DNA of 64,000 nt. Source: Cupriavidus pauculus. GTDB lineage: Bacteria; Pseudomonadota; Gammaproteobacteria; Burkholderiales; Burkholderiaceae. The notes beneath the pieces are model-generated. The model saw nothing but the letters and a program-made list of their open reading frames with translations. It had not been told where the DNA came from and did no database searches. This document shows positions 37,310-45,308 of the stretch, in pieces. Positions within the stretch are counted from its first letter, which is position 1, and every line of letters begins with the position of its first letter. Location of the stretch: contig NZ_CP044067.1 in NCBI RefSeq assembly GCF_008693385.1, positions 3,032,602-3,096,601 on the forward strand, written 5' to 3'. Made by a program: the position numbers and the translations under genes.

Positions 37310-38059
37310 TCAGGTCAGCGCGATACCGCCGTCCACGCGCAGATTGACGCCCGTGATAAAGCTGCCCGCATCGCTCGCGAGCAGCAGCGCGGCCGACGCC
37401 AGCTCCTCCGGGCGGCCCATCCGGCCCAGCGGAATCGCGTTGGCCATCATCGTCTCGAACGCGGGACGCGCGTCGGCCGCGACGCCCAGCTTGGCCAGGA
37501 TCGGCGTATCGACGGGCCCCGGGCTCAGCACGTTCACGCGAATGCCGCGCGTCTTCAGTTCCAGCGCCCAGCTGCGCGCGAACGCTTCCATGGCCGCCTT
37601 GCTGCCCGCATAGACCGCGTGGCCGTCGAGCACCTTGTGGCTGGCGATGGAGCTCACGAGCACGATGGCGCCGCCGTCGCGCATGACGGGCACGATCTTC
37701 TGCACACCGAAGAACACCGCCCGGGTATTCGTCGCGAACTGCACGTCGTACTCGTCCACGCCGACGGCTGCCGACGGCGTGATCGTATTCATGCCCGCGT
37801 TGGCGACGTAGATATCGACCTTGCCGAAGCGTTCGGCCACGAGGGCCGCCACGCGGTCGTGCGTGCCCAGGTCCGCGACGTCGCCGGTCAGCCCCGATGC
37901 GCGCGAGCCGAGCGCCTGGACCGCGGCGTCCACGGCATCCTGCCGGCGGCCGACGACGATCACGCTGGCGCCGGCCTCCATGAAGCGGCTTGCGATCGCG
38001 AAGCCGATGCCACTGTTGCCGCCCGTGACGATGGCGGTCTTTCCTGCGAGTGCCTGCAT
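37310..38059 (-). CDS. Short-chain dehydrogenase/reductase
   Basis: 249-residue SDR starting at ATG 38059 (MQALAGKTAIVTGG); a TTG at 38068 would add three residues. It shows NADP(H)-type TGGNSGIGFAIA, VVGRRQ, NAGMNTI and catalytic YAGSKAA with Ser in VLVSSIAS. It diverges from a LysR gene, which is likely its regulator. Substrate unknown. Confidence 0.88.
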   Translation of the reverse strand: MQALAGKTAIVTGGNSGIGFAIASRFMEAGASVIVVGRRQDAVDAAVQALGSRASGLTGDVADLGTHDRVAALVAERFGKVDIYVANAGMNTITPSAAVGVDEYDVQFATNTRAVFFGVQKIVPVMRDGGAIVLVSSIASHKVLDGHAVYAGSKAAMEAFARSWALELKTRGIRVNVLSPGPVDTPILAKLGVAADARPAFETMMANAIPLGRMGRPEELASAALLLASDAGSFITGVNLRVDGGIALT

Positions 38060-38161
38060 GATGGGCAATGTCCTGTGTCAGGAGAATGCGCGCATCATGC
38101 GCGCCGGCGCCCTCGCGGACTAGCCTACAATCGGCCCATCACTTGTGCCAATCTGTCATCA

Positions 38162-39043
38162 ATGTCGATCGAGCGCCTGCATGGACTGTCCGCCTTCGTG
38201 CGCGCGGTGGAAGCCGCGTCATTCACGGCCGCAGCGCGTACGCTGGGCACCACGCCGTCCGCGGTCTCCAAGAGCGTGGCGCGGCTGGAGGCCCGGCTCG
38301 GCGTCAAGCTGTTCCAGCGTTCGACGCGTGCGGTAGTGCTGACCGTGGAGGGGCGCGCGTACTACGAGCGCGTCGCATCGCTCGTGCGTGGGCTGGAGGA
38401 GGCGGCCGACGCCGTGGCGCCCGCGGCGACGGCGGTCGGCCGGCTGCGCGTCAGCATGCCGGGCGATCTCGCGCGCTCGCTGCTCGGCCCGCTGACGGCG
38501 GTGCTGATGCCCAGGCATCCGCGCCTGACGCTCGATGTCAGCGTCAGCGACCAGCATGTCGATCTGATCCGGCAGGGGTTCGATCTTGCCCTGCGGGTCG
38601 GACAAGCGGCGGACAGCGGACTCCACGCGCGGCGGCTCGCCGACCTGCCGCTGGTGCTCGTCGCCTCGCCGGACTACCTCGCGCGTCACGGCGTGCCTGG
38701 CACGGCAGCCGGGCTCGCCGCGCACCGGCATGTCCGCTACCGGCTGGCGGGGCAGGTGGTGCCGATCGCATTCGCGCACGATGCCTGCCCGCCACTCGAG
38801 GGCAGCTTCGACACCGACAGCGGGGAGGCGATGCGCACGGCAGCGCTCAACGGCCTCGGCATCGCGCAATTGCTCCGCGCCACGGTGCAACGGGACATCG
38901 ATGCGGGCATGCTGGTCGTGGTGCTGCCCGATGTGCCGCTGCGGCCGGTGCCACTGCAGGTGCTCCACGGGTTTGGCCGTCGGTTGCCCGCGCGCGCGAA
39001 GGTGTTCGTGGAATTCATCGCGGCCGAGATCACGAAGACATAG
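38162..39043 (+). CDS. LysR-family transcriptional regulator
   Basis: 293-residue LysR regulator of the DmlR/YafC-like subgroup. The HTH is LSAFVRAVEAASFTAAARTL with SAVSKSVARLEARLGVKLFQ. The effector domain contains LALRVGQAADSGLHARRLAD, typical of that group. The start is ATG 38162; long in-frame open sequence upstream overlaps the SDR gene and is not part of it. It probably controls the divergent SDR gene across the 102-base gap. Confidence 0.87.
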   Translation: MSIERLHGLSAFVRAVEAASFTAAARTLGTTPSAVSKSVARLEARLGVKLFQRSTRAVVLTVEGRAYYERVASLVRGLEEAADAVAPAATAVGRLRVSMPGDLARSLLGPLTAVLMPRHPRLTLDVSVSDQHVDLIRQGFDLALRVGQAADSGLHARRLADLPLVLVASPDYLARHGVPGTAAGLAAHRHVRYRLAGQVVPIAFAHDACPPLEGSFDTDSGEAMRTAALNGLGIAQLLRATVQRDIDAGMLVVVLPDVPLRPVPLQVLHGFGRRLPARAKVFVEFIAAEITKT

Positions 39044-39191
39044 CGTCCCGGAAAAATTTGCAACGCAGGCGGCAACGCGTACAAATTGCATTGCCGGGAA
39101 CCTTGCCGATACGGCGGAATCCATGGTTTCCGCTCCGGCATGGGTCGTGCTTCATGGCCTCCATTCCAAACGAGCCAGGCGACAACCCATC

Positions 39192-41360
39192 ATGCGCGAT
39201 CATCGCATCAGCGAAGGACATCCTTTTCCCCTCGGGGCCACGTGGGACGGCAGCGGCGTCAATTTCGCGCTGTTCTCGGCGCATGCGACGCGCGTCGAGC
39301 TCTGCCTGTTCGACGCGGAGGGCAAGTCGGAGATCGAGCGCATCGAACTTCCCGAATACACCGACGAGGTCTGGCACGTGCGCGTGGACGGCCTGCGTCC
39401 GGGGACCGTATATGGATACCGCGTGCACGGGCCGTACGAGCCCGAGAACGGGCACCGCTTCAATGCGAACAAGCTGTTGCTCGACCCCTACGCCAAATCC
39501 TATATCGGGCAACTGACGTGGGACCATGCCGTGTTCGGCTACACGATCGGCGCCGAGGGCGACGACCTGACGTTCGACGAGCGCGACAGCGCGCCGTTCG
39601 TGCCGAAGTGCGTGGTCGTGGATCGGGAGTTCGGCTGGAGCCATCCGCTGGCGGCGCGCGTCCCATGGGACCGCAGCATCGTCTACGAAACCCATGTGCG
39701 CGGCTATACGATGCGCCATCCCGAGGTGCCGGAGCCCCTGCGCGGCACGTTCGACGGACTCGGGCAGCGCGCGGTCATCGACTATATCCGCAGTCTCGGC
39801 GTGACGTCGGTGGAACTGCTGCCGATTCATGCCTACCTCAACGACAGCCATCTGCTCGACAAGGGACTGACAAACTTCTGGGGCTACAACACCATCGGCT
39901 TCTTTGCGGCGGACCCGCGGTTCTTCGCGCGCAAGACGGGCGAGATCGCCGAACTCAAGCAGATGATCGACAACTACCACGAGGCAGGCCTCGAGGTGAT
40001 TCTCGACGTCGTGTACAACCACACGGCCGAGGGTAACGAGCGCGGCGCGACGCTGTCGTTCCGCGGCATCGACAATGCCTCGTACTATCGGCTGATGCCC
40101 GATCAGAAGCGCTACTACATCAACGACACGGGTACCGGCAATACGCTGAACCTGTCGCATCCGCGCGTGCTGCAGATGGTGACGGACAGCCTGCGGTACT
40201 GGGTCACCGAGATGCAGGTGGATGGCTTCCGCTTCGACCTTGCCACCATCCTCGCGCGCGAGCCGAACGGTTTCGACTACGAGAGCGGCTTCCTCAAGGC
40301 GTGCGGGCAGGATCCGATCCTCTCGAGCGTGAAGCTGATCGCGGAGCCGTGGGATTGCGGTCCCGGTGGCTATCAGGTCGGCAATTTCCCGCCCGGATGG
40401 GCCGAATGGAACGACAAGTACCGCGATACCACGCGCAAGTTCTGGAAGGGCGACGAAGGCGTGGTGCCCGAACTGGCGGCGCGCATCACGGGCTCGGGCG
40501 ACCTGTTCGACCATCGTGGCCGGCGTCCATGGGCAAGCGTCAACTTTCTGACCGCGCACGACGGCTTCACGCTGCACGACCTTGTGTCGTACAACGACAA
40601 GCACAACGAGGCCAATGGCGAGGACAATCGCGACGGGCACTCGGACAATCTGTCGTGGAACTGCGGCGCGGAGGGCGACACCGACGATGCGGAGATCGTC
40701 GCGCTGCGCGAGCGCCAGAAGCGCAACCTGCTCGCCACGCTGCTGCTCTCGCAGGGCACGCCGATGCTGTGCGCGGGCGACGAGTTCGGGCGGACCCAGC
40801 AGGGCAACAACAACGCGTACTGCCAGGACAACGAGATCAGCTGGGTCGATTGGGAGCGAACCGAGGAGGGCGCCGCGCTCACGGCATTCGTGCAGAACCT
40901 GATCACATTGCGTCAGGCGCTGCCCGTGCTGCGCCGCTCGCGCTTTCTCAACGGCGCGTTCGACGAGACGCTGCAGGTGGCCGATGTGCGGTGGCTGGAC
41001 GCGGACGGCAACGACCTGACGGAGGCGCAATGGGGCGATGGCGCGATGCGCTGCTTCGGCCTCGTGCTCGATGGCCGCGCGCGGGCGTCCGGTATCCGCC
41101 GGGCTGCATCCGATGCCACGGTGCTGATCGTATTCAATGCGCACCACGATGTGGTCGACTACCGGTTGCCGGATATCCCGGGCACGGACCGCTGGACCTG
41201 CCTGATCGATACCAATATGCCGGTGCGCGATACGCTGCCCACGTTTACCTCGGGCGATGTGTATCAGGTCACGGGCCGCTCGCTGCTGGTGTTCTCGCTG
41301 GAGGCCAGCGGGTCCACGCAGCGCGTGTTCGAACGGCTCGAACGAGAGCTGAAGAGCTAG
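39192..41360 (+). CDS. glgX: Glycogen debranching enzyme GlgX
   Basis: 722-residue isoamylase-type GH13 debranching enzyme that hydrolyses alpha-1,6 branches of phosphorylase-limit glycogen. An N-terminal CBM48 (GATWDGSGVNFALFSAHATR) is followed by the TIM barrel with VILDVVYNHTAEG, the nucleophile in GFRFDLATIL, the acid/base in IAEPWDCGPGGY and VNFLTAHDGFTLHDLVSYN. The ATG at 39192 starts the conserved domain. No glgA/B/C/P lies nearby. Its stop overlaps the convergent T3SS-side gene within a CTAG. Confidence 0.93.
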   Translation: MRDHRISEGHPFPLGATWDGSGVNFALFSAHATRVELCLFDAEGKSEIERIELPEYTDEVWHVRVDGLRPGTVYGYRVHGPYEPENGHRFNANKLLLDPYAKSYIGQLTWDHAVFGYTIGAEGDDLTFDERDSAPFVPKCVVVDREFGWSHPLAARVPWDRSIVYETHVRGYTMRHPEVPEPLRGTFDGLGQRAVIDYIRSLGVTSVELLPIHAYLNDSHLLDKGLTNFWGYNTIGFFAADPRFFARKTGEIAELKQMIDNYHEAGLEVILDVVYNHTAEGNERGATLSFRGIDNASYYRLMPDQKRYYINDTGTGNTLNLSHPRVLQMVTDSLRYWVTEMQVDGFRFDLATILAREPNGFDYESGFLKACGQDPILSSVKLIAEPWDCGPGGYQVGNFPPGWAEWNDKYRDTTRKFWKGDEGVVPELAARITGSGDLFDHRGRRPWASVNFLTAHDGFTLHDLVSYNDKHNEANGEDNRDGHSDNLSWNCGAEGDTDDAEIVALRERQKRNLLATLLLSQGTPMLCAGDEFGRTQQGNNNAYCQDNEISWVDWERTEEGAALTAFVQNLITLRQALPVLRRSRFLNGAFDETLQVADVRWLDADGNDLTEAQWGDGAMRCFGLVLDGRARASGIRRAASDATVLIVFNAHHDVVDYRLPDIPGTDRWTCLIDTNMPVRDTLPTFTSGDVYQVTGRSLLVFSLEASGSTQRVFERLERELKS

Positions 41361-41836
41361 CGCGCGGCGCCATCCGACCCTTCCGGCGCGCTCTCGATCA
41401 GGCGCTGCAGCTGGCGCGTGGCCGTGATCTCCGCGGCAAGCCGGTCTACGGTCAGATGGCGTGCGGCGAGCCAGCGGTTCAGCGTGATGCCGCCCTGGGC
41501 ATTGCTGCCGATCGACGCGCCGAACCGCACGAGCAGTTCGCCCGCCAGCGCGAGCGACGCCCTGACGCGCGAGAGCGTTTCCGACTCGAGCCGGTAGCCG
41601 GCCTCGGCGGTGATCATCATGCCCGGCTCGTCGGGGGCCACCGCGCCGTGGCGCCTGGCGCGCGGGGAGACGGCCACGAGGGCGCCGTCCACCAGCAGCA
41701 TGCCGTCGCCGCTCGCGTGCCGCGCTTCCTCCGCGCTGCCGCTGAGCAGGCGGAAGGCGTCGTGGCGCAGCTTGCGCAGCAGGGTTTCCTGTGTCTCCTG
41801 ACTGTCGGCGGTGGCCGTCTCGCCGTCGGATATCAC
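41357..41836 (-). CDS. Uncharacterised gene after hpaB, possible second T3SS chaperone
   Basis: 159-residue protein not recognised by name. It begins at a GTG (41836) overlapping the hpaB stop, so it is translationally coupled to it, and it is the last gene of the hrcU operon. It is acidic near the N-terminus, with a mixed alpha/beta pattern; a late segment LLVRFGASIGSNAQGGITLN followed by an amphipathic helix recalls CesT/Tir-chaperone C-termini. That is a weak, pattern-level resemblance. Position and size (chaperones are 120-180 residues) make a secretion chaperone or export regulator the best guess. Confidence 0.6.
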   Translation of the reverse strand: MISDGETATADSQETQETLLRKLRHDAFRLLSGSAEEARHASGDGMLLVDGALVAVSPRARRHGAVAPDEPGMMITAEAGYRLESETLSRVRASLALAGELLVRFGASIGSNAQGGITLNRWLAARHLTVDRLAAEITATRQLQRLIESAPEGSDGAAR

Positions 41837-42288
41837 ACGCGGATCCACATGTAGTCGCCGCTGGCGAGGTTCTCGAACATCTCGTCGGAAGAGCCGACGA
41901 TATTGTTCTGCCAATAACGGCCATGTTCGACGTAGTGGTCGACGAGTTCGCCGAGGTAGGCGCCGTCCACGTCATCGCCGAGGGGAACGCGCAGCAGCAG
42001 CACGATGCCGCCCGTGTCCGGGTCGAGGCCGAGCTGGGCCTGGTCCTGCGCGTAGATGGTCAGGTTGGCTTCGAGCAGCAGGCGGAAGATGCGCAGGGTG
42101 CGGCCGCTGCTGATGATGCCGTATTCGAAATTGAGGTAGATCGCCTGTGGATCTTCCTCGAAGAAGTCGATAGCGAGATCGAATCCGCTCGCGTTCAACA
42201 GGCCGGCTTCGACGATGCCGTCGGCGTCGGGAATATCGAGCTCCTCGCAGAGTTCGACGATCAGCTCGTTTCGGCGTTCCAGGCTCAT
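41833..42288 (-). CDS. hpaB: T3SS export-control chaperone HpaB (CesT family)
   Basis: 151-residue acidic class I secretion chaperone (CesT fold). It begins RRNELIVELCEELDIPDADG and contains YIISSGRTLRIFRLLLEANL-like strands with the typical 'LLEANL' helix, then GGIVLLLRVPLG. In Xanthomonas and Ralstonia, HpaB binds effectors, docks at the HrcN ATPase and lets effectors out after translocators. Identity rests on family, size, acidity and its place downstream of hrcD-hrpD6-hrpE. It lies in the PIP-box-driven hrcU operon. Confidence 0.82.
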   Translation of the reverse strand: MSLERRNELIVELCEELDIPDADGIVEAGLLNASGFDLAIDFFEEDPQAIYLNFEYGIISSGRTLRIFRLLLEANLTIYAQDQAQLGLDPDTGGIVLLLRVPLGDDVDGAYLGELVDHYVEHGRYWQNNIVGSSDEMFENLASGDYMWIRV

Positions 42289-42327
42289 GACGCGCGTGTT
42301 GCGGAAGGTTGGGAAGACAAGTGGCGG

Positions 42328-42353
42328 GTCCCGGAAGCCAGTGCCACCGGGAC
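42328..42353 (-). other. Stem-loop between hrpE and hpaB
   Basis: GTCCCGG (42328-42334) pairs perfectly with CCGGGAC (42347-42353) around a 12-base loop. No U-tract follows on the minus strand, so it is more likely a processing, stability or attenuation element for the hrpE message than a full terminator. Confidence 0.5.
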
Positions 42354-42381
42354 GACCGCCGTTCGGGATGCGACGATGCCG

Positions 42382-42600
42382 TCAACCCTGTGTGAGCGAC
42401 TTTGCGTTCTTCGGCCCCGCTTCCTTCAGCTGGGCCAGCGTCGTCGCGAGGTTGATCGCGTTCATCGCCTCGGCTGCTGCCTGGATCTGCGCGATGGCGC
42501 TGGCCGTGTTGGCATCCATGCCACCTTTGGAGGCGGCATAATCGGCACCCGCGCCGACGACGCTCGCACCCGTGCCGGCATTGCTGACTTGATTAGGCAT
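42382..42600 (-). CDS. hrpE: Hrp pilus subunit-like protein (HrpE/HrpY)
   Basis: 72-residue small protein starting MPNQVSNAG, with GGAG upstream of the ATG at 42600. Size, a Ser/Gly/Ala-rich N-terminus, an alpha-helical C-terminal half (SAIAQIQAAAEAMNAINLAT) and absence of Cys and Trp match T3SS pilin/needle subunits. Its position between hrpD6 and hpaB is that of hrpE in Xanthomonas; hrpY is the functional counterpart in Ralstonia. It would be secreted and polymerise into the extracellular Hrp pilus. Sequence similarity alone is weak because pilins diverge fast, so synteny carries the call. Confidence 0.7.
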   Translation of the reverse strand: MPNQVSNAGTGASVVGAGADYAASKGGMDANTASAIAQIQAAAEAMNAINLATTLAQLKEAGPKNAKSLTQG

Positions 42601-42682
42601 GACAAACTCCTTCGCTGTAATGGCCCGGTGGGCCGGTCGTGAGAAACGAGGCATCGGGATGACGCCCCGGTACTTCCAGGCA

Positions 42683-42702
42683 GCCGCGCCCGAAGGCGCG
42701 GC
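42683..42702 (-). other. UUCG-capped stem-loop upstream of the pilin-like gene
   Basis: GCCGCGCC (42683-42690) pairs perfectly with GGCGCGGC (42695-42702). Read on the minus strand the loop is TTCG closed by C-G, the exceptionally stable cUUCGg tetraloop. It lies 82 bases before the hrpE start, within the operon. No U-tract follows, so a role in mRNA processing or 5'-end protection is more likely than termination. Confidence 0.7.
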
Positions 42703-42725
42703 CGCGCTGATCGGTCAATGAGGCG

Positions 42726-42965
42726 TCAATCGCCCCGCAGGCGCTCGCAGACCGCCGCGGCGGCCATCAGGCCGTCCGCCACCACGCGCGCGGCGTTGCG
42801 TGCATGGGCGGCGGGCTCCGCGAGCGAGGCATCGACGATCGCCGATGCCGAGGCCTTCAGTTGTGCGATGCCGTGGGCGATGCGCGCATCCTTCGGGTTC
42901 TCGTCGATCAGCTGCACCATCTGTTCGAGCGTGCGGATCGTGTCGGGGGTCAGGCTGTTGTACAT
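42726..42965 (-). CDS. hrpD6: HrpD6-like T3SS protein
   Basis: 79-residue all-alpha protein (MYNSLTPDTIRTLEQMVQLI start) with Ala-rich helices and the same length and place (hrcD - hrpD6 - hrpE) as Xanthomonas HrpD6. HrpD6 is needed for secretion and regulation there, but its molecular role is unsettled; it may act as a small chaperone or cochaperone. It lies 19 bases downstream of hrcD. Confidence 0.7.
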   Translation of the reverse strand: MYNSLTPDTIRTLEQMVQLIDENPKDARIAHGIAQLKASASAIVDASLAEPAAHARNAARVVADGLMAAAAVCERLRGD

Positions 42966-42984
42966 GTCGAGCTCCTGTTGATGG

Positions 42985-44061
42985 CTATCGCGCGGACTCG
43001 GCGAGCGTCTCGGGCGTCCGCATCTCGTCCGGAAAATTCTTGGTCCCGTCGGGCAACTGGTAGTAACGCAGGCCTTCCACATGCAGCGCCGCGTGGACAT
43101 TGCGCGGCGTGTTGTCGGCTGCCTGGCCGGCGAGATCCACATCGATGCGCCGCACGGCCGTGCCGTAGTCGCCGCGAATACGTTCGATGAGCGCGCGCGC
43201 GCGGGCCGGATCGCGCACCGTGCCGCCGACGCGGAATACGCCGTCGCCGCTATAGCTGACCTCGGCGCCGGGGTCGGACAGCGAGGCGCGCAGGTCGTCG
43301 GCGATACTCGCGGCAACCGAGAGACGTACCGCGACGTGGCCGTTGTCCGCTTGCGCCAGCGTGCGCCGCAGGGTCGCGGCATCGGCCGCGGTGGGCACCA
43401 TGCCGCTGACGACGATGCCGTCGTCCACGACCGCAGCTTTCAGGTCACGCTGGCCCGAGGTCTTGAGCGCGTGCTCGACCGTTGCAAGCCGCCGCTGCAT
43501 CGGGGTCAGTTCGGGCACGCGCTCCGGCGCCGTCACGGAGGCGGAGGCCTTCGGCATGCGCGTCAGCGACATCGCCATCGCGGCGCCGATGGCCGTCGTG
43601 GCCACCACCGCGCAGACGCCGATGCGCAGCCAGCGGCGGCGCGGGCGGGTCCGTGACGAAGCCGGGGCGGTGGCAGTGGATGGCGCAGGTGTCGCCGGTG
43701 CCGAGGTAGCCGGTGCCGCCGCCGCCGGCGCGGCCGCGGGGGCGGGCACCGGCGCGAACATGGCCTCCAGCAGCTTGACCTCGGCTGGCCACGGCGCATC
43801 GCCCGGCCCCACGCACAGCACGATATCGCCGCGCCGCGCCGGTACGAAATCGCCCATGACGACCGGGGTATCGCCGACGTTGGTCGCGCTGGCGAGCGTT
43901 ACCGTGCCGTCTTCCGCGAACGCGATGGTCACCGGATCGCCGTGCCAGTCGGAGATATGCACGTCGGCCTGCTCGTCGGCGCCGATGATATGGCGCCCCG
44001 GCGGCAGATCGAGCCGGGCCCCGGCGTGATAGCCGGTAAGGATGCGAAGCTGGCGCGTCAT
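42985..44061 (-). CDS. hrcD: T3SS inner-membrane ring protein HrcD (SctD, HrpD5)
   Basis: 358-residue bitopic protein. A cytoplasmic N-terminal FHA-like domain (residues 1-95, LRILTGYHAGARLDLPPGRH) is followed by a Pro/Ala/Thr-rich linker. One membrane helix lies near residues 148-168 (IGVCAVVATTAIGAAMAMSL). The periplasmic part contains BON/ring-building motifs (VVDDGIVVSGMVPTAADAAT; VFRVGGTVRDPARARALI). It forms the outer of the two inner-membrane rings with HrcJ. The start overlaps the hpaA stop (ATGA). Confidence 0.88.
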   Translation of the reverse strand: MTRQLRILTGYHAGARLDLPPGRHIIGADEQADVHISDWHGDPVTIAFAEDGTVTLASATNVGDTPVVMGDFVPARRGDIVLCVGPGDAPWPAEVKLLEAMFAPVPAPAAAPAAAAPATSAPATPAPSTATAPASSRTRPRRRWLRIGVCAVVATTAIGAAMAMSLTRMPKASASVTAPERVPELTPMQRRLATVEHALKTSGQRDLKAAVVDDGIVVSGMVPTAADAATLRRTLAQADNGHVAVRLSVAASIADDLRASLSDPGAEVSYSGDGVFRVGGTVRDPARARALIERIRGDYGTAVRRIDVDLAGQAADNTPRNVHAALHVEGLRYYQLPDGTKNFPDEMRTPETLAESAR

Positions 44062-45047
44062 GACCGCCTCCTGTGTTGACCGAGCAGCGACTGGATGGTC
44101 GCCATGGCCTGCTTGCCGTGACGGCGCGGACCGGGCGACGACAACATCAGCAATTTCAGCGGCAGCAGCAGAAATTGCCGCTGCTGCGCTTCGTCGAGCA
44201 GTACCGACGGACGCGGCTCGATCCCCCGTTCGCGAAGGCGTTGCCGCTCGGCGACCAGTTGCGCGCGCACGCGTTCGAGCTTGCCGGGGACCATGGCCGG
44301 ATCGGTGGCATCCGCCGTGCGGCCCTTGCGCACCCGCTGCGCGAGGTGGCGCAGCATGGTCTCGCGTGCCTGGCGCTCCAGCCGGCCTGCGGACGCGCCA
44401 GGCTGCTGGATCGCTGCGATCTGCGCGAGTAATATCGATTGCGCCCAGCCCGGTTGCACACTACCCGGTTGCGCACTACCGATCTCGGCATCGCGGCCGC
44501 CGGGCCGCCCCGGCGCGGAACGTTTTGCCATCTCGCGCGCGGCGGATTCGCGGAAGGCATTGCCCGCGCGCTGCTCGTGAATCTGATCGTGCAGACGCTC
44601 CTCGTCGCCCTGGCCGCCCGCATTCCCTTCGTCGCCGCCGCGCTGCTCGCCAGACTGGATGACGAGCCGCTGGCGCCAGTCCTGGCGCTCGTCGGGTTCG
44701 TGCACGGCCAGCGCGTCGTCCTGCTCCTCGCCTTCCTGCTCGGGATCGTGGCTCGCGTTCGCCGCGCCGCGCCGCTTTGCATTCTTGCGGGTCATGCGCG
44801 GATGGTGACCCTCCAGATGATGGAGTTCGATCAGCTCGCTTTCCTCATGCGCGGTGTGGCCGGACTCCATGCCTTCCGGGTCGTGCTGCACACCGCCACG
44901 GGCCCGCGCGTTACGCGCGGCGCGCAGGTTCTGCGGACGCCTGGGCTGTCCCTGCGCGCGCTTGCCGTGTCCGTGCGAGCCCGGCGCCGCCGTGGCGGGC
45001 AGATCGGACGGGTCCATCGACTGGACGTAGCCGTTGACGATTCTCAT
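44058..45047 (-). CDS. hpaA: T3SS export-control protein HpaA (by synteny)
   Basis: 329-residue highly charged protein (Arg, His, Gln, Glu rich) with basic clusters and an amphipathic C-terminal part (LLLPLKLLMLSSPGP). Its place between hrcS and hrcD is that of hpaA in Xanthomonas and Burkholderia hrp clusters. HpaA there is a secreted control protein that binds HpaB and is needed for pilus and effector export. The start MRIVNGYVQSMD at 45047 overlaps the hrcS stop. Sequence similarity is hard to judge by eye, so confidence comes mainly from gene order. Confidence 0.68.
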   Translation of the reverse strand: MRIVNGYVQSMDPSDLPATAAPGSHGHGKRAQGQPRRPQNLRAARNARARGGVQHDPEGMESGHTAHEESELIELHHLEGHHPRMTRKNAKRRGAANASHDPEQEGEEQDDALAVHEPDERQDWRQRLVIQSGEQRGGDEGNAGGQGDEERLHDQIHEQRAGNAFRESAAREMAKRSAPGRPGGRDAEIGSAQPGSVQPGWAQSILLAQIAAIQQPGASAGRLERQARETMLRHLAQRVRKGRTADATDPAMVPGKLERVRAQLVAERQRLRERGIEPRPSVLLDEAQQRQFLLLPLKLLMLSSPGPRRHGKQAMATIQSLLGQHRRRS

Positions 45048-45307
45048 GACGGGAACACCGTGCGCATGACGGCATTGGCGAATTCGAGCACAGCCGAAGC
45101 GCCCCACGGCGCGGTGGCGAGCAGTACGCCCGTGACGATGATCAGCTTGGCCACCTGCGAGATGCTCGAATCCTGCAGCGAGGTGATGGCCTGGAGGAAC
45201 GAGATCAGCAGGCCAGACACCGCCGCGGTGGCGACGGCCGGCAGCGACACCATGAGGCAGACCATGAGCGCGCTGGTTGTCAGGTGGACGATGTTGTCGT
45301 AGTCCAT
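45044..45307 (-). CDS. hrcS: T3SS export apparatus protein HrcS (SctS, FliQ family)
   Basis: 87-residue protein with two membrane helices (VHLTTSALMVCLMVSLPAVA; QVAKLIIVTGVLLATAPWGA), the size and pattern of FliQ/SctS, and the helical-hairpin core of the export gate built with HrcR and HrcT. The conserved SLQDSSISQVAK segment lies between the helices. The gene follows hrcR by one base. Confidence 0.92.
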   Translation of the reverse strand: MDYDNIVHLTTSALMVCLMVSLPAVATAAVSGLLISFLQAITSLQDSSISQVAKLIIVTGVLLATAPWGASAVLEFANAVMRTVFPS

Positions 45308-45308
45308 G

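Noticed and set aside
39044..39191. TCCCGG...CCGGGA words upstream of glgX considered as a terminator/riboswitch
   Set aside because: Only a 6-bp stem with a long loop and no U-tract; nothing beyond an ordinary promoter gap can be supported.
39030..41975. Minus-strand open frame of nearly 1000 codons opposite glgX
   Set aside because: It is antisense to an intact glgX and rich in Arg/His/Ala with no domain; a GC-bias shadow.
42683..42702. Strong hairpin considered as a terminator splitting the hrcU operon
   Set aside because: No U-tract on either side, and hrpE and hpaB downstream have no PIP box of their own; more likely an RNA-stability or processing element.
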